From Tubiluchus corallicola (Eukaryota; Priapulida; Priapulimorpha; Priapulimorphida; Tubiluchidae), in assembly GCA_030141605.1 (NCBI GenBank), contig JAQGDQ010000114.1, forward strand, positions 310,001 through 374,000: DNA of 64,000 bases. The letters run 5' to 3'. Of the stretch, positions 25,694 through 37,800 are shown in pieces. The notes under the pieces are model-generated. The model was not told the DNA's origin. It ran no database searches and saw only the letters and a list, made by a program, of their open reading frames with translations. The translations under genes and the position numbers were made by a program. Every line of letters starts with the position of its first letter. The first letter of the stretch is position 1.

Positions 25694-26592
25694 TGCTACT
25701 ATGACGGCGCGAGTCACAGTGTTGCGACTTTATGAAAGCGGGCCAGGGATTTTACGATTCGGAGCTTAATTTCTTTCAAGATGAGCCAAAAATTGTAAAT
25801 ACAATCTTTGCCTGACTCACCATTATGAAACCAACGAATAAATTTTGTGCAACATACTATTATCTAATTTCGTCTTTTGTGTAGAACAATGACGACGTAG
25901 AACATTCAACAAACACATAAAAATTTAACTTCTTGCCTTGCCTTAATTGTCTGCTTTATCCAATCCTGTATCCTACCTTGTTTCGGTATCTCCTCCTGTT
26001 TTTTCTACCTTGTATCTCAAGGCATCAACAAAACAAAATCCTATTTTACTTGAAGGAAGATACTGATGGCAAAGAAGAAAACAAACAGAGCTTTATACTG
26101 TAGTATCTCTTAGCTAAGCCGGATTTTGGACAATGTGTGTAGAGATACAGAGAAATTGCAGTTCACCAGAGTTAGGATGAATCAACTAAAAAATTCTGTT
26201 TTGAAGGGATTTACACCAAATTTCTCTATCGTTTAATTGTACTTTTTATCAAATAAGATACAGCACTTTTATTAGTTAGCAAAAAAACACTGTTAGTTGT
26301 TTTTCAGCGACTTATTTCTTAGGCAGTTAATTAAACAGCAATGTCTGTTGGCTTACGTGTTTTTGCTGGCGATCAGTGCGATGTTTGTACTTACATTTTT
26401 AAAATTTTAAGTGTCAATTTTTAAATTTACCAATGAGAACGATTTTTAGGTTTGCGTGAGTGGAGTTAATGGGTTTTGTAACAAATATACCATCCAATTG
26501 ATTTTGATTCAAAAGCATTGAATTATTATCAATTATTTTTATTACAGTTATTAAATTTTCATGCTTACTTGCTGTACATAAATCAGATGGCC
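25694..26592. other. Upstream flank of HSC70, nothing further recognised
   Basis: AT-rich sequence beyond the heat-shock element. No gene, RNA or repeat boundary was recognised before the target duplication at 26593. Confidence 0.4.
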
Positions 26593-26595
26593 TAA

Positions 26596-27534
26596 GGCTG
26601 CGTTTCCATTGCATCCGCACAGACACGGCTTTACGGTCCTCACATTTTACATCCGCAAAAGTTGTTTCCATTGCAACCACACTCATTCCATATAACACGT
26701 ATAAATACGCCAAAATTTTAGCGCGAAATTCTAGACATGAGCCTTCCTTCCTAGAAACAACTTTTTTATTTTGCTATGATGGTTAAAGAAAAAGGTAAGT
26801 AGGCATTACAGGAAGCGATACTATCGTTTTTGGGTACACCGCCTGGGTCAGTGCGCTCACAGCACCAAAGTATTGGTCGACTTTAACTTGGTGGTGAAAG
26901 CAAACATTGGCAGTTTCAATGGAATCTTATGCGAAGGTTTAAAAATATCTGCTGTATCTTTTCTAACTCTTATTACTAATCTGTTACAGTATCTTTTGAT
27001 TTTACAAATACGTTGTAATTTTACAGCGTGTTTTCTAGTGAAATTTAAAAAGACTAATAGTGTTCACTTTTTTTTATTATAAAGCTAACAATGTTTTGAT
27101 GCTGGTAATTTTCTCCGCTCTAATAGCACAACTACGCAATGGAATTTTCGGGACAAAGTTAAAATACTGTGTCACTAGCGTGTGTGAATATATACTACAC
27201 ATTTTAAAACAAATGCATGCTTAATAGAATTGCAAAACCAGGCCTAAATTTACAGGAAAGTTAAGTTAACAACAAAAACCTTGTAAAATCTCAGTGAATA
27301 TTTTCGGATTTCTTTCGTCATATAGAGCTGGTCTATTTGTATAGCGTTTGTGATTTGTTCGTCCTCCATTACGAAAATGAACTTGTCTTTCCGCACAAAA
27401 ATAAAAGTGCGTGTACGTGGCTGTCCGCGTGGACGCACTGGAAACGACAGACACGTAAAACAATGATTTGCAAAGTTGCGCTAATGTTCCATTTAAAAAG
27501 TCCGTATCTGTGCACGCGCAGTGGAAACGCGGCG
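26596..27534. mobile_element. Non-autonomous DNA transposon, PIF/Harbinger-like (939 bp)
   Basis: The left end GGCTGCGTTTCCATTGCATC and the inverted right end CGCCGCGTTTCCACTGCGCG match at most positions. The similarity continues through CACAGAYACGG, giving a terminal repeat of about 35 bp. TAA flanks both sides (26593-26595 and 27535-27537), the 3-bp target duplication typical of Harbinger elements. No transposase is encoded. Short open frames inside are not credible genes. Confidence 0.8.
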
Positions 27535-27585
27535 TAAGAATGTACCGTGTTTGTACAACGACTACCGCGTTTACGGCCGTGCTAC

Positions 27586-27700
27586 TGATTGGCTGAAAAC
27601 GACTTCACTCCACCCTCTTTCTAGAATTCTCAAGCTTTAGCCGCTCTGCTTCAGTACGACACGTGTAGAGTTGCCACTTCTTGAAAGCTTTTCAGCACCA
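27586..27700. promoter_or_regulatory. Promoter-like island with CCAAT and heat-shock half sites
   Basis: Between two transposons lies about 110 bp richer in GC. It contains GATTGGCTG (inverted CCAAT box, 27586-27594), TTCTAGAATTCTC at 27619-27631 (two good heat-shock units) and TTCTTGAAAGCTT at 27678-27690 (two good units). No TATA box or adjacent gene start was found. It could be a remote HSC70 element, part of the STUM control region or a relic. Confidence 0.35.
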
Positions 27701-27718
27701 TTCATGATTAATGAGGCG

Positions 27719-28317
27719 CGGTAAAAATGGCTCAGGAAAAAAATGGCACAAAATTTAATGGAAAAGTAGGTAAAAATGGTACTGCAAAAACAGTACGCTA
27801 AAATGGCATAGGAAAAAATGGGATAAGTGGAAAAATAAGTAAAAGAGGCACAGGAAAAATGGCATTTTAATGCAATTGATTTCTATAATAAAACTAGAAT
27901 GCGCTCAGCAAGAAGCAGATCTCCACAGTACTACTAAACATTATCCTTTAAGACCTCCACGAAATGCCTCATGAATGTTTTTGTACGTGGTGTTCGATCA
28001 ATTTTTGCAAAAAAACGCGAAAAATTCCATTTTGGCACCCTATATATCCGCCTTTCTCTGCAAAGTTTCGTGGAAGTGTGTTAGGTAGTGTTTACGTAAT
28101 AGGTCATAACAGACAAAAATATTCAAACATACTCTGTTGAAGCATAGCTTCCTTCGCAGAGGTAAAAATACTAAAATAATTATCCTTCACAGTAACCCTA
28201 ACCCTAAGCCTAAACTCATATTTTACTAAGTCTTCCCTTTTTTCCTGTGCCATTTTTACCCACTTTTCCATTTTTTCTTAAGCCATTTTTACGGTGCCAT
28301 TTTACAGAGCACCGTTT
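27719..28317. mobile_element. Foldback element with long imperfect inverted arms
   Basis: The left arm (27719-27800) is built of GGTAAAAATGG / AGGAAAAAATGG words. The right arm (28225-28317) carries the same words inverted (CCATTTTTACCC, CCATTTTTTCTTAAGCC, CCATTTTTACGG). The order partly matches over roughly 70-90 bp. The centre has no open frame and contains AACCCTAACCCTAA near 28195. No clear target duplication was found. Confidence 0.65.
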
Positions 28318-29646
28318 AAGATGGGGTACAAAATTATGGCACCTAACTCCAAGAAGTAGCAAAGAACTTTTAAACATTGAAACGAAGAAAATAAGCAAAA
28401 AAAGTTGCTGTAACGTCAAATAAAGTGAAAGAAACAGCGATTTGGTCAGCAGGAATAACTCAGTATATCTATTTATAAAAAAGATTTATCTAATAAACTA
28501 AACCATATGAGATTATAGCACAAAATGGCTAAAGTTTGAGTTAGTAAGCAAGTAAGTAAGTTATTATTTTTTCAGACACAAGATTCATAAAATATATTTA
28601 CAAAAAGAAATTGAAATTTACAGAAACCATAATAACAAAACTCCAAGTCGGTAACATAAAAAGCTACAATGAAGTTTCAGCCTTAACTTCATTACCAATT
28701 ACAGAAATGCATGAATGAGTCAAAAACGCCAAAATATAGTAAAATTTTATGACCCACAACTGTTTTTTTAGTTTTTAGTTTCTACTGTCCCACGTGCAAT
28801 GACAATACTGTGCCAATGTTACACAACGAAATGACAAAAGAAAGAAGTTACTTATATATGAAGGGTTAGGCCGTTAGGGTGATCCTATTGCTTGATAACT
28901 CTGAAACTTTTAGGCGGCAGTATAAACATGTCTAGAGTCTAAAATTCAAACATTTCGTCAGTTACATTTCGTTTCGTCAGTTACAATACATTACTTTTCA
29001 TACTTGTTCCACATGACCAAAACCAAGATTTAAGTGACATGAATATTCGGGAGAGAAGGATTTTAAAGTCGGTTGTCCAGACAGTGTGGTCCTCACAGGG
29101 ACGTTATGGTAAAGGACTTTTCTACCGCTACGCTTATGAATCCTAGATCGATTGCAAATGAGTTGCAATTCAGTACGCGATTGCATGCAGTTCTATAAAA
29201 CCTATCAATAACCGTGTACCAAATGGACTTTTCACGTGCAGCAAACGGCCTGTCCCAAAGTGCCAATACTGCAGAAAGGTTGCTATGGGTAACTACATCA
29301 ACTACACAATATTTTTGCTGCGCCGGTATTGATTGTCAACCCCAAACACTTATTACCAAGCACTTTCCGTTATATCCATTAGCTAGCGCTGCCCGTGATC
29401 AAATTTATAATATTAAGAGCAAAGCAAACATCAGTGTTGTAGTTCGCGTAACAAGATTTTAAACTGTGAATATTTTTTTTATTAAAAAACTAAATCTCAG
29501 AAAAAGCTGAATGGTAAATGCAATTTGTGTACGTGATTTCAATACCACGTAATTTGCAAGTGTGTATGTAACGGTTTAGATTTCTGCGAAAATGAGGAAT
29601 TTGATTGTCGTTTAGAAAATGATTTGAATAATTTAAACTGTGCAAA
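28318..29646. other. Upstream region of STUM, nothing firm recognised
   Basis: Should include the STUM promoter and 5'UTR. No TATA box, CpG-dense core or other gene could be supported. Confidence 0.4.
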
Positions 29647-32600
29647 ATGTCGGACAAGGAAATCCTATTAAAAGTCACTAGTGCGGCGCCGTTGGGGGAG
29701 ACTACGGGTAAACAGGCGCCGACTAGTTCAGTAAAGAGTTCTGGTGGAAGAAAGTGGAATAGAAATCTTGCCACGATTGTCGTTGCCAATAAAACCCAGC
29801 TCGATCCAAATGCCAGTTTCGGAGGAAACCTTGATCTGAGCAGATCAAGTTTGAGAGGTGATTTAACTGATGAACAGAGAAAAACCTACGGGCGCTTGTC
29901 GGTGGATTCCAGAGGAGAAACGCCACAGTCCACAGTCGACATGCGACATTCAATTGATATAAGGTATGCAAAACATTTTTGAACATCGTAAAACAGGTCA
30001 GTTTTTACATAAAAAGTTCGTTTTTTTCTATTGTTGTCTTATCCAAGCTGCCACGATTAAATATGTGAGTCTATGTGGCAGCTTGGATAAGGCAACAACA
30101 GAAAAAACAAAATGCTACTTTTTGTGGTTTGATATGAGCGTTAATTCTTTCAAACCCGTGCCTAAAATGACCACTTGACAAACACGTGACACTTAATCGC
30201 TTGATAATTGTGGAAAAGGTTTTGTTCTTTCTGCTGAACGTTTATTCAAGGAAGCGCGTTATTCTGACACATGCAAAAATTGTCAGAACACTCGGCCAGA
30301 CAAAAGACATTATTAGCCGAACTGCAAGATGTAATGTTAATGAAATTTGAATCAATAAAAAGTAAATTTTAATGACAAATAAACAATTAATATATATAAT
30401 ATTATTAATAAGAAGTGAAAATAGGTTATACCGTGTTAATTATTGATTAGCATAGATAGCTAGGCCTATATTTCAAAATAGATTTTTAAATAGACTGAAT
30501 CTGAATTACAAGGAACTTAACGAGAACTTAATCAATATTTTGTGTGTTTCATTTATTAATACACAAATGTTGATGCCAATTTTTTGAACGCGTACTGGTA
30601 GTAGGTTGAAGATCTACACACACAAGGCCTATAGTTGGTACCAGGCATATAAGATTACTACCCAGACTCTAAGTCTAGAGTAAATGAATTTTGTTTGACA
30701 ATACTTGTACTGCGGGGCTCATTTCGGTTATGTTGCAGAGCAGCAATGCAACAAGCAGCAGCTGCAGCATTGGAGCAGCAAGACGAAACGGAAACGGATA
30801 AGCAAAAGACGGTTATGGCAAACTCAGATTCGTGGATTCGTTCAGCCATCCCTATTTTACCTCTATGGCTTTCCATACTCTGTCTTACCCTAAACATCAT
30901 ACTTCCTGGCACCGGTAAATTATATAAGCTGTATAATGGTTTTATAATCGATTGCCACGCTCGACCATCTCTTGTAAGTTATTCTACAAAGTCTGATAAC
31001 AGGTATAAGACTGTACAAAGTTGCGCACAGCACTTGCAACGGAGTAGATGTCTCAGGGAAGATCAAAACTTCATGTGAAAAATTGCAACAAAAAACATAA
31101 AAATAATTTAATTGAAACATCTGTTTGCAAAAGCTTAGAATAACACAAAGGGTCTCAACACGGACCCTTTCGGGACCAAGCGGATCTCGAGATCGGCAAG
31201 GACCGGATTTATCAATGATCTTGATTACGAACGCTTTTTAGCAAGGGGATCACAGGGGATAGCAACTAGAGCTAAGTACGATTTATCAGTTTCTTAACTT
31301 ACAAGCTTTCGAGTTTCATTATCGCGCTTGACAGATACTTGAGAATTGGTCGTAAGTATTTGCATAAGATCGCTCTTACACTTGTTCTTACAAAAGCAAT
31401 TAAAAGTTGGGCACAAGTGTTGTGCACTGCGTATTACCTCTAAAAGGATAATTCGAATGACATTATTATTATCTTAATGATAAGTTATAAACGTTATAAG
31501 ATGGAAATAAACATGCGAAACCGAACAAACGATTGGTAAACATTTGAATGTCTAAACTAGCTTAAAAATGATACTGACGAGTAGTCATATGCTACTACAA
31601 ATAATAACTGGACATGCTCTTTGCTTATACACTAAAGCCGGGAATGACAGCGGTGATCTCGAGACTGGAAAATCTGCCCGGAATTGAGATCACTAGATAA
31701 GAATAAGGCCTGAGAAACGTTTCAAATAATGGGGTATTGTATTTCATTTCTCACTAAACAGATTTTTTATCAGTTTATATTAAATTTTTTAAAAGAAATC
31801 ATTTTTATTTTTCGACCTGAAACAGAAAAGAAGATATTGTTAAAATGCAGAATATTTGAAGATCCAGTAAAGCTGTTCACCCATAGCAAAAATACCAACA
31901 ACCCCGTTATTTAGAAACATTCTACTGGCATACAAAAATATTTTTGTAGGAACGATATTAAGTGGAGTGACTGTGTTCTTCTGCGGTCAGCCTAGAATCT
32001 ATGGAAGAGATGATCCAGTATTGTCCACGTTTTGTGTAAACATGTGGGTGGGAATGGCACAAATGTTCACAGTCACCTTTCTCCTAGTGGGGTGGTTTTG
32101 GAGCATTTCGTGGGGAGTCTACATGATTTCACTTACAGGTATATTATTACTATCAATAAAATGCAAATAAATTTGTAACATTTGTGGCAATAAGTATGAA
32201 TTATAAAGGTTCATAATAATAGTAAAGATTAAATAATTAGCTAATTATATATAATTATGAAACACAGATTGTGGCAACATTTTTGAAAGCAGATTTCTTT
32301 ACAGCTTCATGTGAGTTTTAATGAGTGTTCTAAAGATTAGTAATCCTACACTCAGGCTTCAACCTCTTTTGATGACTCGAACTTTGATTAAACCAAGTCA
32401 AATGAAACTGCATATACAAATAAACAATTGTGTCAATAGCATAAAAGCTACATAATTATTCAAATTGAGAAATTGATCCACGAGAACTTATGACTGGAAT
32501 TAATGGAAATTGTTCAAGCTGAGTGAAAAAATGATGTATACTTGTAAAGTGAACAAGTTAAAATAAGGTAGTCAAAATGCCATTAGTTTTATCCTAAATT

Positions 32601-34241
32601 TGTTTATTTTGCATGGCAATTAGCACAGTTGAGTACTGATATTACAAAAGCATGTATTTTTTTTAAACTGAGCTAATTCTTAATGATAAGCAATAATGCA
32701 ATTAATAAACAATCTGGCAAAAAACAAAACCAAAGAAATAATGTTTCAATCCACAACTTGTGCTTTCTGTGTTTTCCTCTCATGATTTACTGTGGGCTCC
32801 ATGCTTACTAAGTGATTGAATTTTTTTGGGGGTTGTATTTTCTGTGCTTATTAGTTAATGAGTTAATATTATAAAATAAAAAAGTATTTAGTGATTGTTT
32901 GCACATTTTTCTTCACTTGAAGCTAGTCCACAGTGATGGACTGAAATATCGTCTTTCTACTTTTCTGCGTTGTGGGATTCTTTTATCAAATGTACTTACT
33001 TCGAAAAATAATTTTAGCAGAAGTATCAAAACGTTAACCAAGAAACTGCATACTAAAAGGCCTGGATTAATCATTGAGCAAAATAACGTGCTTAGTGCCT
33101 CAGGACAAGAGAGGCCTACACAAAAGCAAATATATCGTAACAAGTGTGGCAGTTTCTGTGTTTGTTTACAATATGAATTATATGATGGTATGGATGGACA
33201 TCGAGGTTATGGTTACTGAGCAGCCTGAGCTACTCAATGCCTATATGATGACACTAACTGAGTATATGATGTGTATATTTACATACATTAAGTTGACCAA
33301 CATTGATTTCTCTAAAAAAACCGTTAAGAAAATATTTCTTTTTGCATACAACATCAATTTCATTAAGAATTGAAAGGGTTTCAACAATGTTTGCTAGGAT
33401 AAGCTTTGTTCATTGTATATTATGCTGATTCTTTGTAATAAGCTGCTTAAAGTTTATTGGTATGAAATTTGCATTTTATAAGATTGAGGCATATGAAAAA
33501 TGATTTAGAGTCATCTCTGTTCTTTTAATCTAATATCGCTCTTCGACGCCTTAGTATTTATTGTAATTAAGTCTTTCTTAACATTTATTTTCAAAATGCA
33601 TTTGCCAGTATTTTTTCATTTCGAAAGATACAATTTCATTTTACAGTTTAGTATTGCTTTTATACTGAATTACACATATCGGTGCCATAATGTTTTCAGT
33701 GCTTCCAGTCTTCCTCTTGCAGTCTTAATCCGGCCCTGTATGCTAAGTTAAATAAACTGGAAACTATTCTGTGGCAAATGACAGAGACAAATGAAATACT
33801 TAATACTTGAATACCTAAAACATAGTCACATATAATCATACAAAATGCTTATTTTGGGAAGCACTTGTACGATGATACACCTGAATTAAACATACTCAAA
33901 ACACTCAACTTGAATAACAATTATCATCAAATTAAACACTTTTCCTGAGTACCATCCAGGCTGAGTAACTATGTAATCAAGCCGATACAGAACTTGTTAT
34001 AGGAAACACTAGAGATGTGCTCAAATTAGATGTTTGTACTATTGAACCAGTTGAATAATTATATAAGTAACCAAATTAAATACTCATACAGAGAAAGGTC
34101 CACTCAAGTTGAGAAGTAAACTGTACAAACAGATAACATGATATTTTACTTTATACAGAGGAAGCCAGACGGCGAAGAAACCGGGAGTTAACTGCACTAG
34201 CACTAAATGCATTTGGAGGAAGCCGAATGTCTCGATCATAA
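29647..34241 (+). CDS. STUM: STUM/SPEC3-family multi-pass membrane protein, complete, four exons (254 aa)
   Basis: Exons 29647-29963, 30739-30914, 31950-32138 and 34159-34241 total 765 nt with all phases matched. The first 130 residues are hydrophilic, with an Ala/Gln-rich segment. Then SWIRSAIPILPLWLSILCLT (about 137-156) and LNIILPGTG match the family signature AAIP-hydrophobic-LN-PGxG. FCGQPR, FCVNMWVGMAQMFTVTFLLV (about 189-208) and GWFWSISWGVYM form later membrane segments. The C-terminus is Arg-rich and short. Drosophila Stum is needed for mechanosensory transduction in proprioceptive neurons, and sea urchin SPEC3 is linked to cilia. The role here is inferred from family only. The start ATG is the first in the frame; an ancestral shorter N-terminus is possible. 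Confidence 0.88.
30022..30107 (+). other. Long near-perfect hairpin in STUM intron 1 (miRNA-like or mini foldback)
   Basis: Arms 30022-30054 and 30075-30107 pair over 33 positions around a 20-base loop. TATCCAAGCTGCCAC pairs perfectly with GTGGCAGCTTGGATA. The deviations inside the arms (such as T against G) become G-U wobbles if the plus strand is transcribed. Weaker pairing continues outward for about 10-12 bases (TAAAAAGTTCG against GCTACTTTTTG). It lies in the sense orientation in an intron. Alternatives are an intronic microRNA precursor, an endo-siRNA hairpin or a tiny MITE. Confidence 0.6.
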
Positions 34242-34889
34242 TGAATCGTCTATTTACCAAAATAGAGAACCGTCCAATATTAAAAGTATAACTATGATTA
34301 AGTTAGGTGCCCTGGGATTTCACATTTTTGCAGCAAAAGGCTTAAATAGTACAGTGGAGTCACAGTTTCACACAACACCATTTCACATATAACGTTTTTT
34401 CCCAAACAGTCAACTGTTAAACATTTTAGTAATGAAACCCAGGCAAGCTGCAATTCACTGAAAGTAAGAAATATGAGCAACTATAGCATTGTGTGACTGA
34501 AAGTCTGATGCAGGTGTATTTTCTTTCGCCACATATGGTACAATCCCAGATCATTTGCGACACTTTATATTTAATATGAACTAATAGTATGTATTGCACA
34601 GTGCACATAGTTGTAAACGATACTGTATGTCAAAACTGGCACCATTATCGAGAACGTTCAGCAACTTGTGTACAAAAAAGTGCTAATGTACTTAAAATCT
34701 GTGATGACCGGTTATGTAAGAATCTCTTTTACCATCAGAATGCTCACAGAATCCTGTATTTGAATACAATCACAATCCACTAACAGCATTTCAGGTACAA
34801 GCATTCCACAGAGGCATTTATGTTAAATCACCCTTTCACTGAGATCACAGTCTCACAGAGCTTAAATGGACAGTTGCTACAAGAAGTTT
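34242..34889. other. Convergent 3' flank between STUM and MRPL24
   Basis: Both stop codons face this 648-bp gap, so it holds the two 3'UTRs. Nothing else recognised. Confidence 0.5.
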
Positions 34890-37800
34890 TTAATACCACC
34901 ATGAAGGAGCACGCTCGCGGTCATCTTTAATACCAAGACTGTCCATTATGTCTTGTTCAAAAGTTGTCAGCCTTGGCACAAAAGTAACTTTTTCCAATTC
35001 AGTAGTCACTGTATCTTTCTGTTGTTCTATAAAATAAAGTTCAGTCACTAATTATTGCAAGATTTCTTTTAAATTAAAACATCTTAACTCCAAAACTTGT
35101 TAGAGCAAAAGTTGAAACTTCAATTTTTTGTGCACAAGTAAGAATATTCCTTTTGGGGGCATGTGCATAGATTGCACATTTAGTTAATGTTCAGTGGTTT
35201 TTTTCCTGGACAGTCATACATCGTGGATAGTCATACATCCAGCAAATAATTTTTTTGCTGCACTAAATTAATTATAATAGGTTCTGTATATGCACTAAAC
35301 TTCTCAGAGATTCACGGAAACTTAAATTTTACCCAAAGCTGTTTAATAATAGTAGCTCAAATTTGAACCGTCTGTTAACCTTTAAAATAACATGAAAAGC
35401 CACATGATACATGTATACATGAGAATATAAACAGGGATAGATTCATGTATATTTTTGTCAGGGGTCATCTGTTTTCTCAGCATTTGCCTTATGTATGGTA
35501 ACAAGTTGACTAACTTTCTTATGATTTTGCGCAGAACAGTAATTGTGACCCAGGTTGGTAAATTCACTTCTGTGTTTTGTATTTTAATATTGTAATTCGA
35601 ATCAGTCCATAATCAAACAATATCTTTATGAGTAAAGTTTCATGGTTTGAACCCAAAATCAAAATGCATTTAGTACCTGTTGTTGATTCACTGTATTCTT
35701 AATCCAAAGAGTTTTATTATTACATAACAAACATGACCTGTTATTCACTCAAAATTAAAATGCAAATTTTAGTATTTTAGTATTAGCAAGAGTGACCACA
35801 TTCTACTGACCCACTAATTTATAGTACGTGTACTTTCTTTATTTTGGATTACTTAATTATATAGTGAATGTCATAATTCTAAAAATTAATAATGCTTCCT
35901 AAATTAAACTGACAACAGTAATTTTCATGCACACCAGTGTCTAATGATCATTTTCTATATAAAAGACTAGGTGACTTTATAGTCTTTTTGCTATCCTTTC
36001 TCTAGTTTTATATCTATCTATTGTAACTATTCTTTATCAATTATTATTGATTCTGTTATTAATAATGTTCTATTGTAGTGTTTTAAAGAGAAAAAAATTG
36101 AAATAGAATTAAAAAAGCTGAATTGAATTATTAACAAATTACAGTTTTAATGAATGTTTGGAATCAAATTTTACAAAAATGTCTATTGCCATCCCCATAA
36201 CATGAAAACTGACCTGGTGTTTCTGTGAATGATAGCACAGCAATGAATGTGTCGATAGCACACAACTATTTCATAAGTTAGTATTTATTAGTTTAGAGAT
36301 ATCATCTATAGCAGTCAGAACTTCGTGTTAGCTACATAATGTCATACTCAGGTGTCATTGAATTTACGCAGCTTATTAATTGTTATGAAGAAATGAATTT
36401 TGACGTTGATGCTATTTTAATACTTGATTGCATTAAAATACCTACCAACATAAGCATCTTTAGTCTTATAGTCTTTTGTTTCCTCAATAGCACTAGAGAA
36501 AGGTATTATTCGACCTGTGCGAGTTGAAATTCGAACTCTCTCACCTTGTTCGGTGTATCTCCACTCTACAGCTGTAGGCATGCTAATTAAAAAAGGTGAA
36601 ATAAATTACAAAAAATAACATGAGTAATTTGTGATCAACTCGAAGTTTTAAAGAATAGCCAAGAAAACATTTTCAGGACAAAACAACATACTACAAGTAA
36701 ACTGTTGTACGCATTTGGGAACCAATGACAAGATATTCTGATAGCATCTGTTTAAGATGCCAAACTGGTGAAAGAGACATAATGCAGCAACTGACTTTCA
36801 ATGAGCAAAGGACTGCAAGGTTGATCACAGGTCCGACCTGACCAGATTGATAATACAACTTTGCAGCCTGTCAAGTTGGTACTAATAACCTCTTTATTAC
36901 CTATGTACATATTACGCCTGTAATCATGCAAAATGCAATCAGGCACAGCCACCAGCTTCATGCAAGAAAATTATAAAACATTTTGTACAGTGCAGACAAT
37001 GATGGCGTGTACAGTTGTTCAGCATCGTGCATCCAGCACACAACAAAACGCATCCAGCAAACACAATACTGCATATTCCGTTTTTGCTGGATGCTAGGTG
37101 AGGAAAACCTATAGCTAGTCTGGTTTTATTAAAATAATTGTGTTTTAGAAGTTTAGATGAGAACAGCAGTACAGTCTACAATGGACATATTTATAGGTAA
37201 ATTACATCAGCCATTTTGTTTACTATGTGTTTTTATGATGCAAATTCTTTGCATTTCTTGAAAGATTTGAGCTTCACATAATGGGAATTCTGCAGCGACT
37301 TTTTATCGCAAAAACAACATGTAACAATACTGCATATAATTTCAGTGCACTCACTTATCTGAAGGGTCTACTAAAGCAATGTCTTCGACAACATCGAGAG
37401 GCAGTTCCCGTTTTACCATAGTCGGAGGCATCCCAGGATCTTGATCAACAAATTTGTATTCCTGAAGATTATAAATATGGGTTATTAGCTAGGAAAATAA
37501 AAAGGACACATTTTCGTAATTAACAACCAATACTTACGGCATGACATAAAAAATGTTACAAACTCTTAAATTTTTAACATATTCCTAACTTTTTGTTAGT
37601 TCCTAGTAAGGAGCATGTTCCTTATGCTCTTCAGTTGGTAGACAGCTGATCTACTTTAGTTTAGGAAAATTCTGACTTTTCAAAATATTCCAGTCAGTGA
37701 TGCAGAAGGTCATTCCAGAACTACCCACACATTCAACGTCTGCTGCCAGCAGTAAAAATTTGTACTGACAACAAGTAAAACTTTCTCAGCTGCTAATTTA

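Noticed and set aside
32899-33373. Overlapping open frames in STUM intron 3
   Set aside because: No similarity and low-complexity content. They lie in a spliced intron with good flanking STUM junctions.
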